A stretch of DNA of 64,000 bases. Origin: an uncultured Prevotella sp. (GTDB lineage Bacteria > Bacteroidota > Bacteroidia > Bacteroidales > Bacteroidaceae). The notes under the pieces were generated by a model. It did no database searches. It worked only from the letters and a program-made list of their open reading frames with translations, and was not told the origin of the DNA. The translations under genes were made by a program, and so were the position numbers. Of this stretch, positions 55,589-64,000 are shown piece by piece; within the stretch, counting starts at the first letter, position 1; each line of letters begins with the position of its first letter. The stretch spans positions 1 through 64,000 of the forward strand of contig CAMJGE010000005.1 in assembly GCA_946405145.1 (NCBI GenBank). The letters are read 5' to 3'.

Positions 55589-57585
55589 TATCGGTTGAAG
55601 GACTGAAAGTGGAATTTGGGGTGAAGCCCCTGTTTGTGGATGCCAGTTTCGTTATCAATGATAAGGATCGTATTGCCCTTGTTGGTAAGAATGGTGCAGG
55701 TAAATCCACGATGCTGAAGATTCTCTGTGGGCAACAGAAACCTACTGCTGGTATCGTGAGTGTGCCTAATGACTGTCGAGTGGGCTATCTGCCTCAGGTG
55801 ATGATTCTGCAGGATGACACCACCGTTCGCGAAGAAGCCCAGAAGGCCTTTGCCGACATCACCAAGATGCAGCAGCGGCTCGACAAGATGAATCAGGAAC
55901 TGGCAGAGCGCACTGACTATGAGAGTGAGAGCTATCTGGCCCTCATTGAGAAATACACCACAGCACATGAACGCTTTATGATGATGGGAGCAGAGAGTAG
56001 GGAGGCTGAGCTGGAGCGTACGCTGACAGGTCTGGGATTCCTGCGCTCTGATTTCGAACGCCCCACCTCTGAGTTCTCTGGAGGCTGGCGTATGCGTATC
56101 GAACTGGCGAAGATCCTGTTGCAGAAACCTGATGTGCTGTTGCTCGATGAGCCCACCAACCACCTCGACATCGAGTCGATCCAGTGGCTGGAACAGTTCT
56201 TGGCACAGAGTTCGAGTGCAGTGGTGCTGGTCAGCCATGATCGTGCCTTTATAAATAATGTGTCGAATCGTACGTTGGAGATCTCCTGTGGTCGCGTGGT
56301 TGATTACAAGGTGAAATACAATGAATACGTGGTGCTTCGCAAGGAGCGTCGCGAGCAGCAGCTGAGAGCCTACGAGAATCAGCAGAAGGAAGTGGCAGAC
56401 ATGAAAGCGTTTATCGAGCGTTTCAGGTATCAGGCTACGAAGGCTGTTCAGGTGCAGCAGAAGATCAAGCAGCTGGAGAAGGTGGTGCCTATCGAGATTG
56501 ATGAGGTGGATAACTCGGCGATGCATCTGAAGTTCCCTCCTTGTCTCAGAAGCGGCGACTATCCCATCATCTGCGACGAGGTGCGTAAGGACTATGGTGA
56601 ACATACCGTTTTCGATCATGTGACGCTGACTATTAAAAGAGGTGAGAAGGTGGCGTTTGTGGGTAAGAACGGTGAGGGAAAATCCACCCTTGTGAAATGC
56701 ATCATGGGGGAGATTCCCTTTACTGGTGAACTGAAGGTGGGACATAACATCCAGATAGGCTACTTTGCCCAGAATCAGGCGCAGTTGCTCGATGAGAATC
56801 TGACAGTCTTCCAGACAATAGATTATGTTGCGAAAGGCGAGATCCGTCTGCGCATCAGAGATATCCTTGGTGCCTTTATGTTTGGCGGCGAGGAGAGCGA
56901 CAAGAAGGTGAAGGTGCTCAGTGGTGGTGAAAGAAGCCGCTTGGCGATGATCCGTCTGCTGCTGGAACCAGTCAACCTGCTGATTCTCGATGAGCCCACC
57001 AACCATCTCGACATGCCTTCGAAGGATGTGCTGAAGGAAGCTATCAAGGCTTTCGATGGTACAGCCATTATCGTGAGTCACGATCGTGAGTTCCTCGATG
57101 GCTTGGTGACAAAGGTCTATGAGTTCGGAGGCGGCAAGGTGAAAGAGCATCTGGGTGGTATCTACGACTTCCTTCAGACAAAGAAGATCAGCGAACTGAA
57201 TGAGCTGGGCAGAAAGGATGCTATTAGTCCGTCACGTACAAACTCCCAGTCCGACCCGAGCGGACTCCCAGTCCGTCACGTCGGACCAGAAACTTCCTCC
57301 GAAGAGGATCATTCGCAAGTCTTAACTAAAGCCCTCAGCTATGCGGAGCGCAAGGAACAGCAGAAACGAAAGAATCGTGCCGAGAAAGCCGTGAAGGAGT
57401 CTGAGGCTAAGATCGAGAAGATGGAAAAACGCATCAAAGAGCTCGATGAACTGCTGATGCAGCCTGAGAATGCCTCAGATATGACCCTCGTGACGGAATA
57501 TACCTCAACGAAGAGGGCTCTGGATGAAGAAGTGGAGCGATGGGAAAAGCTTTGCGAAAAAATGGAATCAATTATTTCTAATTAA
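55585..57585 (+). CDS. ABC-F family ATPase
   Basis: The 666-residue cytoplasmic protein has two ABC ATPase domains with Walker A GKNGAGKST and GKNGEGKST, signature motifs FSGGWRMRIELAKILL and LSGGERSRLAMIRLLL, and Walker B LLLDEPTNHLD and LILDEPTNHLD. The domains are joined by a ~80-residue coiled linker, and a C-terminal coiled-coil follows. ABC-F proteins act on ribosomes in translation or antibiotic resistance (EttA/Uup type) and are not transporters. A 22-bp tandem repeat (57226-57291) lies between the second ATPase domain and the coiled-coil. Confidence 0.93.
   Translation: MISVEGLKVEFGVKPLFVDASFVINDKDRIALVGKNGAGKSTMLKILCGQQKPTAGIVSVPNDCRVGYLPQVMILQDDTTVREEAQKAFADITKMQQRLDKMNQELAERTDYESESYLALIEKYTTAHERFMMMGAESREAELERTLTGLGFLRSDFERPTSEFSGGWRMRIELAKILLQKPDVLLLDEPTNHLDIESIQWLEQFLAQSSSAVVLVSHDRAFINNVSNRTLEISCGRVVDYKVKYNEYVVLRKERREQQLRAYENQQKEVADMKAFIERFRYQATKAVQVQQKIKQLEKVVPIEIDEVDNSAMHLKFPPCLRSGDYPIICDEVRKDYGEHTVFDHVTLTIKRGEKVAFVGKNGEGKSTLVKCIMGEIPFTGELKVGHNIQIGYFAQNQAQLLDENLTVFQTIDYVAKGEIRLRIRDILGAFMFGGEESDKKVKVLSGGERSRLAMIRLLLEPVNLLILDEPTNHLDMPSKDVLKEAIKAFDGTAIIVSHDREFLDGLVTKVYEFGGGKVKEHLGGIYDFLQTKKISELNELGRKDAISPSRTNSQSDPSGLPVRHVGPETSSEEDHSQVLTKALSYAERKEQQKRKNRAEKAVKESEAKIEKMEKRIKELDELLMQPENASDMTLVTEYTSTKRALDEEVERWEKLCEKMESIISN
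57226..57291 (+). repeat. three 22-bp units with palindromes inside the ABC-F gene
   Basis: AGTCCG recurs at 57226, 57248 and 57270 with exact 22-base spacing. Palindromes occur at AGTCCG/CGGACT (57248-57253, 57261-57266) and GTCCG/CGGAC (57271-57275, 57282-57286). Three units make 66 bases, so the frame is kept even though 22 is not a multiple of three. Confidence 0.8.
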
Positions 57586-57599
57586 ATAACTTAACTACA

Positions 57600-59636
57600 A
57601 TGAACAAAAGATTTTTAACAATGATGGCAATGGCATCAATCTCAATGATGACAATGGCTCAAGCTACATTAGGATCAGGTCTGAATACAGCTGATTTCGA
57701 CAAGAGCGTTCGTCCTGGTGATGACTTCTATGAGTATGCCTGTGGTGGATGGATGAAAGCTAATCCGCTGCCTGCTGCTTATTCACGCTATGGCAGTTTT
57801 GATCGTCTGCAGGAGGACAACGACAAGCGTATCAACACAATCCTGAAGGAGCTGCAGAGCAATACATATGAGAAGGGTACGATTGAGCAGAAGCTGAGCG
57901 ACCTGTATAAGTTGGCAATGGACTCTACGCGTCGTAATCAGGAAGGCGTGGCTCCTTTGATGCCACTCATCAAGAAGCTGGAGGCTGCTAAGACCAACAA
58001 GCAGCTGCTCGACATCCAGCTGGAGATGGCACCTTATGGAGAGCAGGAGTTCTTCTTCGGCTACTTCGGTGCTGATGACAAGAATGCCACCCAGAATATC
58101 CTGAACATCTATCAGGGTGGTCTGTCGCTGGGTCAGAAAGAGTATTATCTCGATAACGACAAGGCTACAGCCGACATCCGTGAGGCATTCAAGAAGCACA
58201 TCGTGAAGATGTTCCAGCTTTTCGGCTTCAGCAAGAGTGCTGCTACCAAGAAGATGCAGAACATCATGAAGGTGGAGACTGCTCTGGCAAAGGTCTCTAA
58301 GTCTCGCACAGAACTTCGTGACCCTGAGGCAAACTACAACAAGATGACGCTGAAGGAGTTTGAGGCTAACTATCCTAACCTGCCATTGGTGAAGGTGATG
58401 AACGCTAAGGGCATCGAGACCAAGTATCTGCAGGAGATGGTAGTAGGCCAACCTGCCTTCCTCGAGGGTGCCAATAAACTGGTGGGCAGCATCAAGCCAG
58501 CTGAGTATCGCGACGTGATGGAGTGGGGCTTTATCTCTGAAGCTGCCAACTATCTGAGTGATGCCACAGTTGCTGAGAGCTTTGACTTCAATGGAAAGAT
58601 CCGTTCAGGCCGTAAGGAGAACCATCCTCTTTGGAAGCGCAGTACCTCTCAGGTAGAGAATGTGATGGGTGAGGCGCTGGGTAAGATCTATTCAGAGAAG
58701 TATTTCCCAGAGGCTGCCAAGAAGCGTATGATTACGCTGGTGAAGAACCTGCAGATAGCACTGGGTGAGCGTATTGCTGCTCAGGACTGGATGGATGACT
58801 CTACGAAGGTGAATGCGCTGTTGAAGTTGAATACTTTCTATGTAAAGGTGGGCTACCCTGACAAGTGGACAGACATCTCAAATCTTCAGATCGATCCTCA
58901 GAAATCTTATTACGATAATATTCAGGAGTGTCATAAGTTCTGGAATGCCTGGCGTATTGAGCATACGGTAGGAAAACCCGTTGATCGTGATGACTGGCAC
59001 ATGACGCCTCAGACGGTGAACGCTTATTACAATCCTACTACAAACGAGATCTGCTTCCCTGCGGGTATCCTGCAGTATCCGTTCTTCGATATGACTGCTG
59101 ACGATGCCTTCAACTATGGTGCTATCGGTGTGGTAATCGGACATGAGATGACACACGGATTCGATGATCAGGGACGTCGCTTCGACAAGGATGGTAACAT
59201 GCATGACTGGTGGACGGAAGCTGATGGAAAGAACTTTACAGCACGTACGGATAAATATGCCGATTTCTTCAGTGCCATCAACGTATTGCCTGACCTGAAG
59301 GGTAACGGACGTCTGACACTGGGTGAGAATCTGGCAGATCACGGTGGTCTGCAGGTAGCCTGGGCTGCTTATAAGAATGCCACCAAGCTGAATCCGCTGG
59401 GTGAGAAGGATGGTCTGACTGCAGATCAGCGTTTCTTCCACGCTTATGCCGGCGTATGGGCAGGTAACATCACGGAGGAGGAGATCCGTAATCGCACCAA
59501 GAGCGATCCCCACTCACTGGGTCGTTGGCGCGTCAATGGCGCATTACCCCATATCGATGCCTGGTATGAAGCCTTTGGTGTGAATGAAGGCAGTAAGATG
59601 TTTATTCCTAAGTCTGAGCGTCTGGAATTGTGGTAA
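57600..59636 (+). CDS. M13-family zinc metallopeptidase
   Basis: The 678-residue exported enzyme has a signal peptide (KRFLTMMAMASISMMTMAQA) and the M13/neprilysin domains. The zinc site is VVIGHEMTHGFDDQG (HExxH), and the third ligand glutamate lies in GENLADHGGLQVA. It cleaves peptides on the periplasmic or outer face. Length and motifs match PepO-like enzymes. It ends in a strong terminator and stands in its own transcript, 14 bases after the ABC-F gene. Confidence 0.95.
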   Translation: MNKRFLTMMAMASISMMTMAQATLGSGLNTADFDKSVRPGDDFYEYACGGWMKANPLPAAYSRYGSFDRLQEDNDKRINTILKELQSNTYEKGTIEQKLSDLYKLAMDSTRRNQEGVAPLMPLIKKLEAAKTNKQLLDIQLEMAPYGEQEFFFGYFGADDKNATQNILNIYQGGLSLGQKEYYLDNDKATADIREAFKKHIVKMFQLFGFSKSAATKKMQNIMKVETALAKVSKSRTELRDPEANYNKMTLKEFEANYPNLPLVKVMNAKGIETKYLQEMVVGQPAFLEGANKLVGSIKPAEYRDVMEWGFISEAANYLSDATVAESFDFNGKIRSGRKENHPLWKRSTSQVENVMGEALGKIYSEKYFPEAAKKRMITLVKNLQIALGERIAAQDWMDDSTKVNALLKLNTFYVKVGYPDKWTDISNLQIDPQKSYYDNIQECHKFWNAWRIEHTVGKPVDRDDWHMTPQTVNAYYNPTTNEICFPAGILQYPFFDMTADDAFNYGAIGVVIGHEMTHGFDDQGRRFDKDGNMHDWWTEADGKNFTARTDKYADFFSAINVLPDLKGNGRLTLGENLADHGGLQVAWAAYKNATKLNPLGEKDGLTADQRFFHAYAGVWAGNITEEEIRNRTKSDPHSLGRWRVNGALPHIDAWYEAFGVNEGSKMFIPKSERLELW

Positions 59637-59661
59637 TCAAGGTCGAAAAATGAATAAAATG

Positions 59662-59696
59662 CCGTCGTAAATATAAATTTACGGCGGTTTTTTTTT
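59662..59696 (+). terminator. terminator after the M13 peptidase
   Basis: CCGTCGTAAAT (59662-59672) pairs with ATTTACGGCGG (59677-59687), one G-T pair included, followed by nine T bases. Confidence 0.9.
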
Positions 59697-59715
59697 GTTT
59701 ATTTCTTTTTTTTAT

Positions 59716-59723
59716 TAATTTTG
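59716..59723 (+). promoter_or_regulatory. -7 box of the zinc-ribbon/kinase/AAA operon
   Basis: TAATTTTG lies 33 bases before the ATG at 59756. The -33 element overlaps the terminator T-run and is unclear. Confidence 0.5.
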
Positions 59724-59755
59724 CACCTAGATTATAATCAAACACGTGATTGTTT

Positions 59756-60700
59756 ATGAATGAAGATATTACTATAAACCCTGAGAGAACAAATCGAGGG
59801 ATGCAGCAACTGCAGCATCAGGCGCTCTATTATGAACCTGCAAATGATATGCAGATGAATCAGCAGATGCAGATGAATATGCATGCAGCTCATGGTGTTG
59901 CCTGCCCTTATTGTGGAACAGTCAATGACCCGGAAGCCGTGTTCTGTGCTTCCTGTGGTAGTCAGATAGGAAAGATGTCATGCCCCAACTGTGGTGCAGA
60001 GCTTGATGCAGATGCAGACTTCTGTGAGACTTGCCGCCGTTATGTTCGTAAGGATGTGTGCTCCTTCTGTGGTGCTCATCTGGAGGGTAATGAAGCCTTC
60101 TGTCCTGAGTGTGGTAGTCCGAGAGGCGGCATCGTATGTCCTGTCTGTCATACGATGAACGATTTTTCCTTCTGCAAGCAGTGTGGTACGCCTCTGACGG
60201 ATGATGCCAAGATGCTGATGGAGCAGATTCGTGAGATGCCGGAATACATTGAGATGAAGAAGGTGGCAGACGAGCTGCAAGAGCTGGATCTGACACTGCC
60301 TTATAGCTCAGAACTTGAAAAGACACGTGATGAGCAGAATTCCAGATTGCGTGAACGTGTGCTGACATTGCTGGCGCAGGATAGGGGAACACCCAATCCG
60401 ATTATCCCAGAATCAGAGAACAAGCGTATGAGCAAGGAAGAGTACGACCAGAAGAAACAGGAATACTTGGAAAAGATATCAGCACTGCTTGATAAGATGG
60501 CTCAGCAGCCTCAGCCCAGGGCAGCCCAGGTGCGTAACTATGCAATGGCATGCCGCCCCCAGGGAGTAAGACTGGCTTGGCAGTGTAACTATAAGCATGC
60601 GCTACACTCAAGCCCATGTGGCTGTGCCAAACCTCAGATGGGTGGCAAATGGCTGGTTCTAGGTAAGAATTCGAAAAAGGAAATTAAAGACGAAATATAA
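59756..60700 (+). CDS. multi-zinc-ribbon protein
   Basis: The 314 residues contain five CxxC pairs building double zinc ribbons in about residues 48-150 (CPYCGTVNDPEAVFCASCG; CPNCGAELDADADFCETC; CSFCGAHLEGNEAFCPECG; CPVCHTMNDFSFCKQCG). A coiled-coil-like and basic C-terminal region follows. No enzyme domain is seen, so it may be an adaptor or a substrate of the kinase encoded next. The start at 59756 replaces an upstream TTG. Its stop overlaps the kinase start by one base (TAATG). Confidence 0.8.
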   Translation: MNEDITINPERTNRGMQQLQHQALYYEPANDMQMNQQMQMNMHAAHGVACPYCGTVNDPEAVFCASCGSQIGKMSCPNCGAELDADADFCETCRRYVRKDVCSFCGAHLEGNEAFCPECGSPRGGIVCPVCHTMNDFSFCKQCGTPLTDDAKMLMEQIREMPEYIEMKKVADELQELDLTLPYSSELEKTRDEQNSRLRERVLTLLAQDRGTPNPIIPESENKRMSKEEYDQKKQEYLEKISALLDKMAQQPQPRAAQVRNYAMACRPQGVRLAWQCNYKHALHSSPCGCAKPQMGGKWLVLGKNSKKEIKDEI

Positions 60701-63700
60701 TGAATACAGATAGAACGCTTGACCCCTCTCGGCAAGAGAATATCAATGCGACACGTCGAATTGATACTGGATCTGCTACAATACGTGCTAATGCTTCGAC
60801 ATTAAGACCTGCTTCTGCTACGGTTCGTTCTTCAGCAATGATGGGAGGCGCTTTTAAACCTGACAGCCTTGAGGTACAGAACGATAATGTTGATGATAAG
60901 TTCTTTCTGCTGAAGGGCAACAAATATAAGAATATCCAGTCGTTGAGTGAGAACACTGGTGAAGCTCAGGTGTTTTTGGTAGAGCGCGACGGAGAGAATT
61001 ATGTACTGAAGATCTATTATCCCAATTTTGACGTCAACAAGAAGGTTCTTCAGACTGTATATAACTTCGACTTCGAGATGATTGTCAAGGTGTATGACTT
61101 TGGCAAGACTTATGTCGATGGCAAGAGCAGATATTATGAACTGATGGAGTTCCTCAAAGGAGGAACGATGCAGGAGTATCGTCTCAATGGCGATATGGAC
61201 AAATTCCGCAGGATAGCCCTTCAGGGAGCTGCAGCACTGGCCTACTGCCATCAGAGTAATATTATGCACAAGGATATCAAGCCAGGCAACTTCTTTTTCC
61301 GCGATAAAGAGCATACGGAACTGGTGCTTGGTGATTTTGGTATCTCCAGCATCATGGATCAGGATGGAAAAACCCATAAGACAACACAAGCTCGTACGCC
61401 TATCTATGCTGCACCTGAGATGTACACTGATGTGATCGATGGTGTAGTGGAAGTGACGCCTGCAGCCGACTTCTATTCATTTGGTATCTGTCTGATGACC
61501 TTGTGGTTAGGTGAATCGCCACTAAGTTCGAATGAACGTGTGATGATGCGCCAGAAGAGTGAAGGACGCCTGCCACGTATTCTTGATCTTCCTAATCGTG
61601 TCAGAATGATTGTTCAGGGCTTGACGGTTGTCAACGCTGCCAATCGTTGGGGCTATAAGGAAGTAGAGGAGTGGTTCCTGGGTGGAAGTCCAAAGGTTGA
61701 CCTCTCGTCACCATTCCTGAAATATAAGAGCTTTGTTGTTGATCCGGACAAGAATCTCGTTGCAGATAATATTCATGAACTGGTACCGCTGCTGCTTGAC
61801 AATCAGAAGCTGGCTATCGGCTATCTCTATAATGGACGTATCAGTCAGTGGTTGGAGGCTTGTGGTAATGTGAAACTCAGCACTATCATGAAGGATATCG
61901 TGACAAACCGTTATCCTGTAGATCAGCGTGCTGGTTTGATGTCAGCCATCTATAACATGGAGCCAACCTTTGCCTATAAAGACGTGAAGGGTAACTTATG
62001 CGAAGATGTTCACAGTATCGCTTTGTCTCTACTTAGTTATCAGAGTGACTATGCCATTCTGCTGACTAATCCCAATGACACACTGTTCCTCTATCTGGAA
62101 TCTCATACGAGTTGTAATATCGAGCGTCTCCGTTCCTATTTCTCCAAGACCGATAAGAAAGGTTCGCAGATTGCCGTCTTGAAAACAATCTATGAGATTG
62201 ATCCTGACATACCGTTGTTGGCACGCTATCCTTCTTCTACGCTGAAGGAGATTGTGCAGTCTTTCGGTAGGGAGCAGTTGACAGAAGATGACTGGCATTC
62301 TCTGACTGATGGACGTTTACTCTCATGGATGTATAGCCATGAAGACAAGATGGTCTGCGAGAGCATGCGTATTCTGACACAGGGTAAAACATACTCGGAG
62401 TCGCTGGCCTATATGGTGCTGTATAACCTTGATCGCGAAGCTGGCTATGACCTGAGATCAGCCTATACGCCACAACAGATTGGTGAACAGATTGCAGAGC
62501 GAATGAAGGGTGTGGAGCATCTGGATGACGAAGGGTTCAAGAATGCCATGACTGATATCGTGGAACTGGATGGCAGATTCAACTATTATGCGCAGCTGCA
62601 TGGATGGACAGAGGTGATGAATGAGCATCATCGCTGTTTCGATCTGACCAGTGAAGAGAATCGTGAACGTCTGGGAGCCTATGACTTAAAGACAGCTGTC
62701 TATCGCTTCTGTCTTATCTTAGGTACATCGCCTGTTTATGTGATGCCTGATGGAAAGGAATATACGAATGGACGTGAGCTTAACGAAAAGGATTTCCCGC
62801 AGATACGCACAGAGATTCGCAATGGCTCGTTTGCACAATGGATGTCTATCTTCTATCATGAGGATCCGTTTGCAGACTTCTCAGAAGAATATGCCTACGA
62901 GAAGACCATAGAAGAGTGGCTGATGGCAATAGGAAAGATTGACAAGACGCAGAACTACTATAAGCGTTTTGTGGATGCACGTCAGGAGACATCAGCCCGT
63001 ATCAAGAGTGTGCGTGACAACTGGAATTATGCCAAAGGCAAGGAGAAATTGTGGCGCATGACTTTCTATGGCCTATGTGGTATCTGGATTTTGCTGATTT
63101 TGGTGCTAGGCGTGGATGATCGTACGTATCTGCTCGACCATGCACTTTTAGCTATTGGATTACCCTTGGGTGGTATGACAGCTCTTATCGTTGGTACCAG
63201 AGCTTTCTTCCGAGGCTATGATGTGTTCTTCTCCATCCTTTGGGGATTAGTGGGAGTTGCTTCGTCATATATACCTATTATAATTTTAAAGTATTTCGGA
63301 GAGTCTCATCCGGGGTTGTTCAATATCATCATTGTTGTCATAACACTGGTTTATATGCTGATATCCCACCTGACTGACTTCAGAGGCGATGAGAAAGCTG
63401 ACAGCAAACTGATAGCTGAGGTACTGGAGAATGATATTAAATCATCACTCCTTGAGCCTTTGTACTATACGTTTAAGACAAAGTCGTATAAGTTCAACGG
63501 TTCAAAGTTCGCCTTGTTGAACGATGTGACGGATCAGGTGCGATCCATCAGTGGTGAGAGTGTGCTGCACTATATATTGTGGAGTTTAATGGCACTGATA
63601 TTTGTACTCGATTTCGTGATCTTCAGCCCGAAGATATTGAATGTAGCTAACCCAGATGCAGATAATCTCAAATCGGTACCTGCATCGCTAATCGAGCAAT

Positions 63701-63720
63701 TAGAAAGAGACGTAGAATAA
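60700..63720 (+). CDS. membrane Ser/Thr protein kinase
   Basis: The 1006-residue protein has a disordered N-terminus of ~70 residues and a complete kinase domain (about 75-340). The ATP-lysine K104 (YVLKIYY), the catalytic loop HKDIKPGN (H190, D192, N197) and the DFG motif (D212) are all present, so it should be active. A long helical region of unknown type (about 350-780) and five or more membrane helices (about 785-960) follow. It is unlike the usual PASTA kinases. It is coupled to the flanking genes through TAATG overlaps, suggesting one signalling unit. Confidence 0.88.
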   Translation: MNTDRTLDPSRQENINATRRIDTGSATIRANASTLRPASATVRSSAMMGGAFKPDSLEVQNDNVDDKFFLLKGNKYKNIQSLSENTGEAQVFLVERDGENYVLKIYYPNFDVNKKVLQTVYNFDFEMIVKVYDFGKTYVDGKSRYYELMEFLKGGTMQEYRLNGDMDKFRRIALQGAAALAYCHQSNIMHKDIKPGNFFFRDKEHTELVLGDFGISSIMDQDGKTHKTTQARTPIYAAPEMYTDVIDGVVEVTPAADFYSFGICLMTLWLGESPLSSNERVMMRQKSEGRLPRILDLPNRVRMIVQGLTVVNAANRWGYKEVEEWFLGGSPKVDLSSPFLKYKSFVVDPDKNLVADNIHELVPLLLDNQKLAIGYLYNGRISQWLEACGNVKLSTIMKDIVTNRYPVDQRAGLMSAIYNMEPTFAYKDVKGNLCEDVHSIALSLLSYQSDYAILLTNPNDTLFLYLESHTSCNIERLRSYFSKTDKKGSQIAVLKTIYEIDPDIPLLARYPSSTLKEIVQSFGREQLTEDDWHSLTDGRLLSWMYSHEDKMVCESMRILTQGKTYSESLAYMVLYNLDREAGYDLRSAYTPQQIGEQIAERMKGVEHLDDEGFKNAMTDIVELDGRFNYYAQLHGWTEVMNEHHRCFDLTSEENRERLGAYDLKTAVYRFCLILGTSPVYVMPDGKEYTNGRELNEKDFPQIRTEIRNGSFAQWMSIFYHEDPFADFSEEYAYEKTIEEWLMAIGKIDKTQNYYKRFVDARQETSARIKSVRDNWNYAKGKEKLWRMTFYGLCGIWILLILVLGVDDRTYLLDHALLAIGLPLGGMTALIVGTRAFFRGYDVFFSILWGLVGVASSYIPIIILKYFGESHPGLFNIIIVVITLVYMLISHLTDFRGDEKADSKLIAEVLENDIKSSLLEPLYYTFKTKSYKFNGSKFALLNDVTDQVRSISGESVLHYILWSLMALIFVLDFVIFSPKILNVANPDADNLKSVPASLIEQLERDVE

Positions 63721-64000
63721 TGGTTTGTGAGAACTGTCATAAAGAAAACAGACTTTTAGCTAAATTCTGTAAGTGGTGCGGTCAGCCAATCGCATCACAG
63801 GATCTGCTTGACAAACTGGTAGGGCTTGACGAGGTAAAACGTCAGCTTAAGACAATTGTAAATACCTATGCTTATCTGCGTTCCCGCAGGGATATTGCCA
63901 ATGTCAGCATCTCTGTAAATGCCATCGTGATTGGTGAGACGGGAACAGGAAAAACAATACTTGCAGAAATACTTCGCGATTATTTCTATAAGCATAAGAT
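63720..64000 (+). CDS. zinc-ribbon AAA ATPase, partial at the window edge
   Basis: The frame starts at the ATG that overlaps the kinase stop (TAATG) and runs past base 64000. The visible 93 residues begin with a zinc ribbon (CENCHKENRLLAKFCKWCG) and then an AAA+ domain with Walker A GETGTGKT at about residues 76-83. The N-terminal part (LVGLDEVKRQLKTIVN) resembles CbbX/SpoVK-type ATPases. The third gene of the zinc-ribbon/kinase operon. Confidence 0.75.
   Translation, partial: MVCENCHKENRLLAKFCKWCGQPIASQDLLDKLVGLDEVKRQLKTIVNTYAYLRSRRDIANVSISVNAIVIGETGTGKTILAEILRDYFYKHK

Noticed and set aside
55564..57150. 528-codon minus-strand frame under the ABC-F gene
   Set aside because: It is a shadow of the GC-rich ABC-F coding strand, rich in His and Leu, with no promoter or family.

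Overview
The window is one contiguous stretch of a Bacteroidales chromosome, most like Prevotellaceae. Three things point there. Promoters follow the Bacteroidetes pattern, with TAnnTTTG about 20 bases after a TTG, and appear before many genes. Shine-Dalgarno sites are nearly absent. The gene repertoire also fits: DUF4348 lipoprotein, YtxH/holin envelope genes, a UDP-glucuronate decarboxylase, and M13 and patatin enzymes. I see no rRNA, tRNA, CRISPR array or recognisable insertion sequence.

Layout. 0.1-1.2 kb: trpS. 1.3-6.7 kb (minus): a tightly overlapping operon of a radical SAM/SPASM protein, a MATE transporter fused to an ATPase-like domain, a DUF218-DUF1460 fusion, and a first gene broken by a 39-bp segment with three TAG stops. 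6.8-13 kb: trmD, patatin, a secreted protein, ligA, a small metallopeptidase-like protein and a DMT transporter. 13.0-13.9 kb: a palindrome-rich intergenic stretch and a secreted protein of six 25-residue repeats. 14.1-25.7 kb: an AT-richer accessory island. 25.7-40.9 kb: metal permease, pheS, murB, an MBL hydrolase, envelope-stress genes, ruvX, def, a TPR protein, a UXS-like enzyme, thrS, infC-rpmI-rplT. 41-45.8 kb: panB-panC-panD-coaBC-coaX plus a DUF2520-type Rossmann protein, an almost complete route to coenzyme A. 45.8-59.7 kb: K+ uptake (ktrA/ktrB), WYL regulator, CDF transporter, a secreted TIM-barrel-like enzyme, tex, a LolA-like protein, ABC-F, M13 peptidase. 59.7 kb to the edge: a zinc-ribbon protein, a membrane Ser/Thr kinase and a zinc-ribbon AAA ATPase in an overlapping operon that runs off the window.

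The best candidate for an undescribed system is the island. An exported TPR-CHAT protease and a SIR2-domain protein form one operon (14137-19347). It converges on a caspase-like protease, an ECF-type sigma factor and a membrane-anchored anti-sigma/TPR protein (21491-19372), with gaps or overlaps of only a few bases. The set looks like protease-gated sigma-factor control coupled to an NAD-consuming or nucleotide-binding effector. It recalls, without being homologous in layout, the TPR-CHAT/sigma arrangement of type III-E CRISPR loci. Divergent from it is a run of seven small membrane, coiled-coil and acidic proteins around a DUF4407 protein (21645-25668). All functions in the island are inferred from motifs and gene order only.

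Other points of note: tandem repeats inserted in frame inside tex and inside the ABC-F gene; several promoters placed so that the transcript would be leaderless; palindromes beside the promoters of the CDF and WYL genes.
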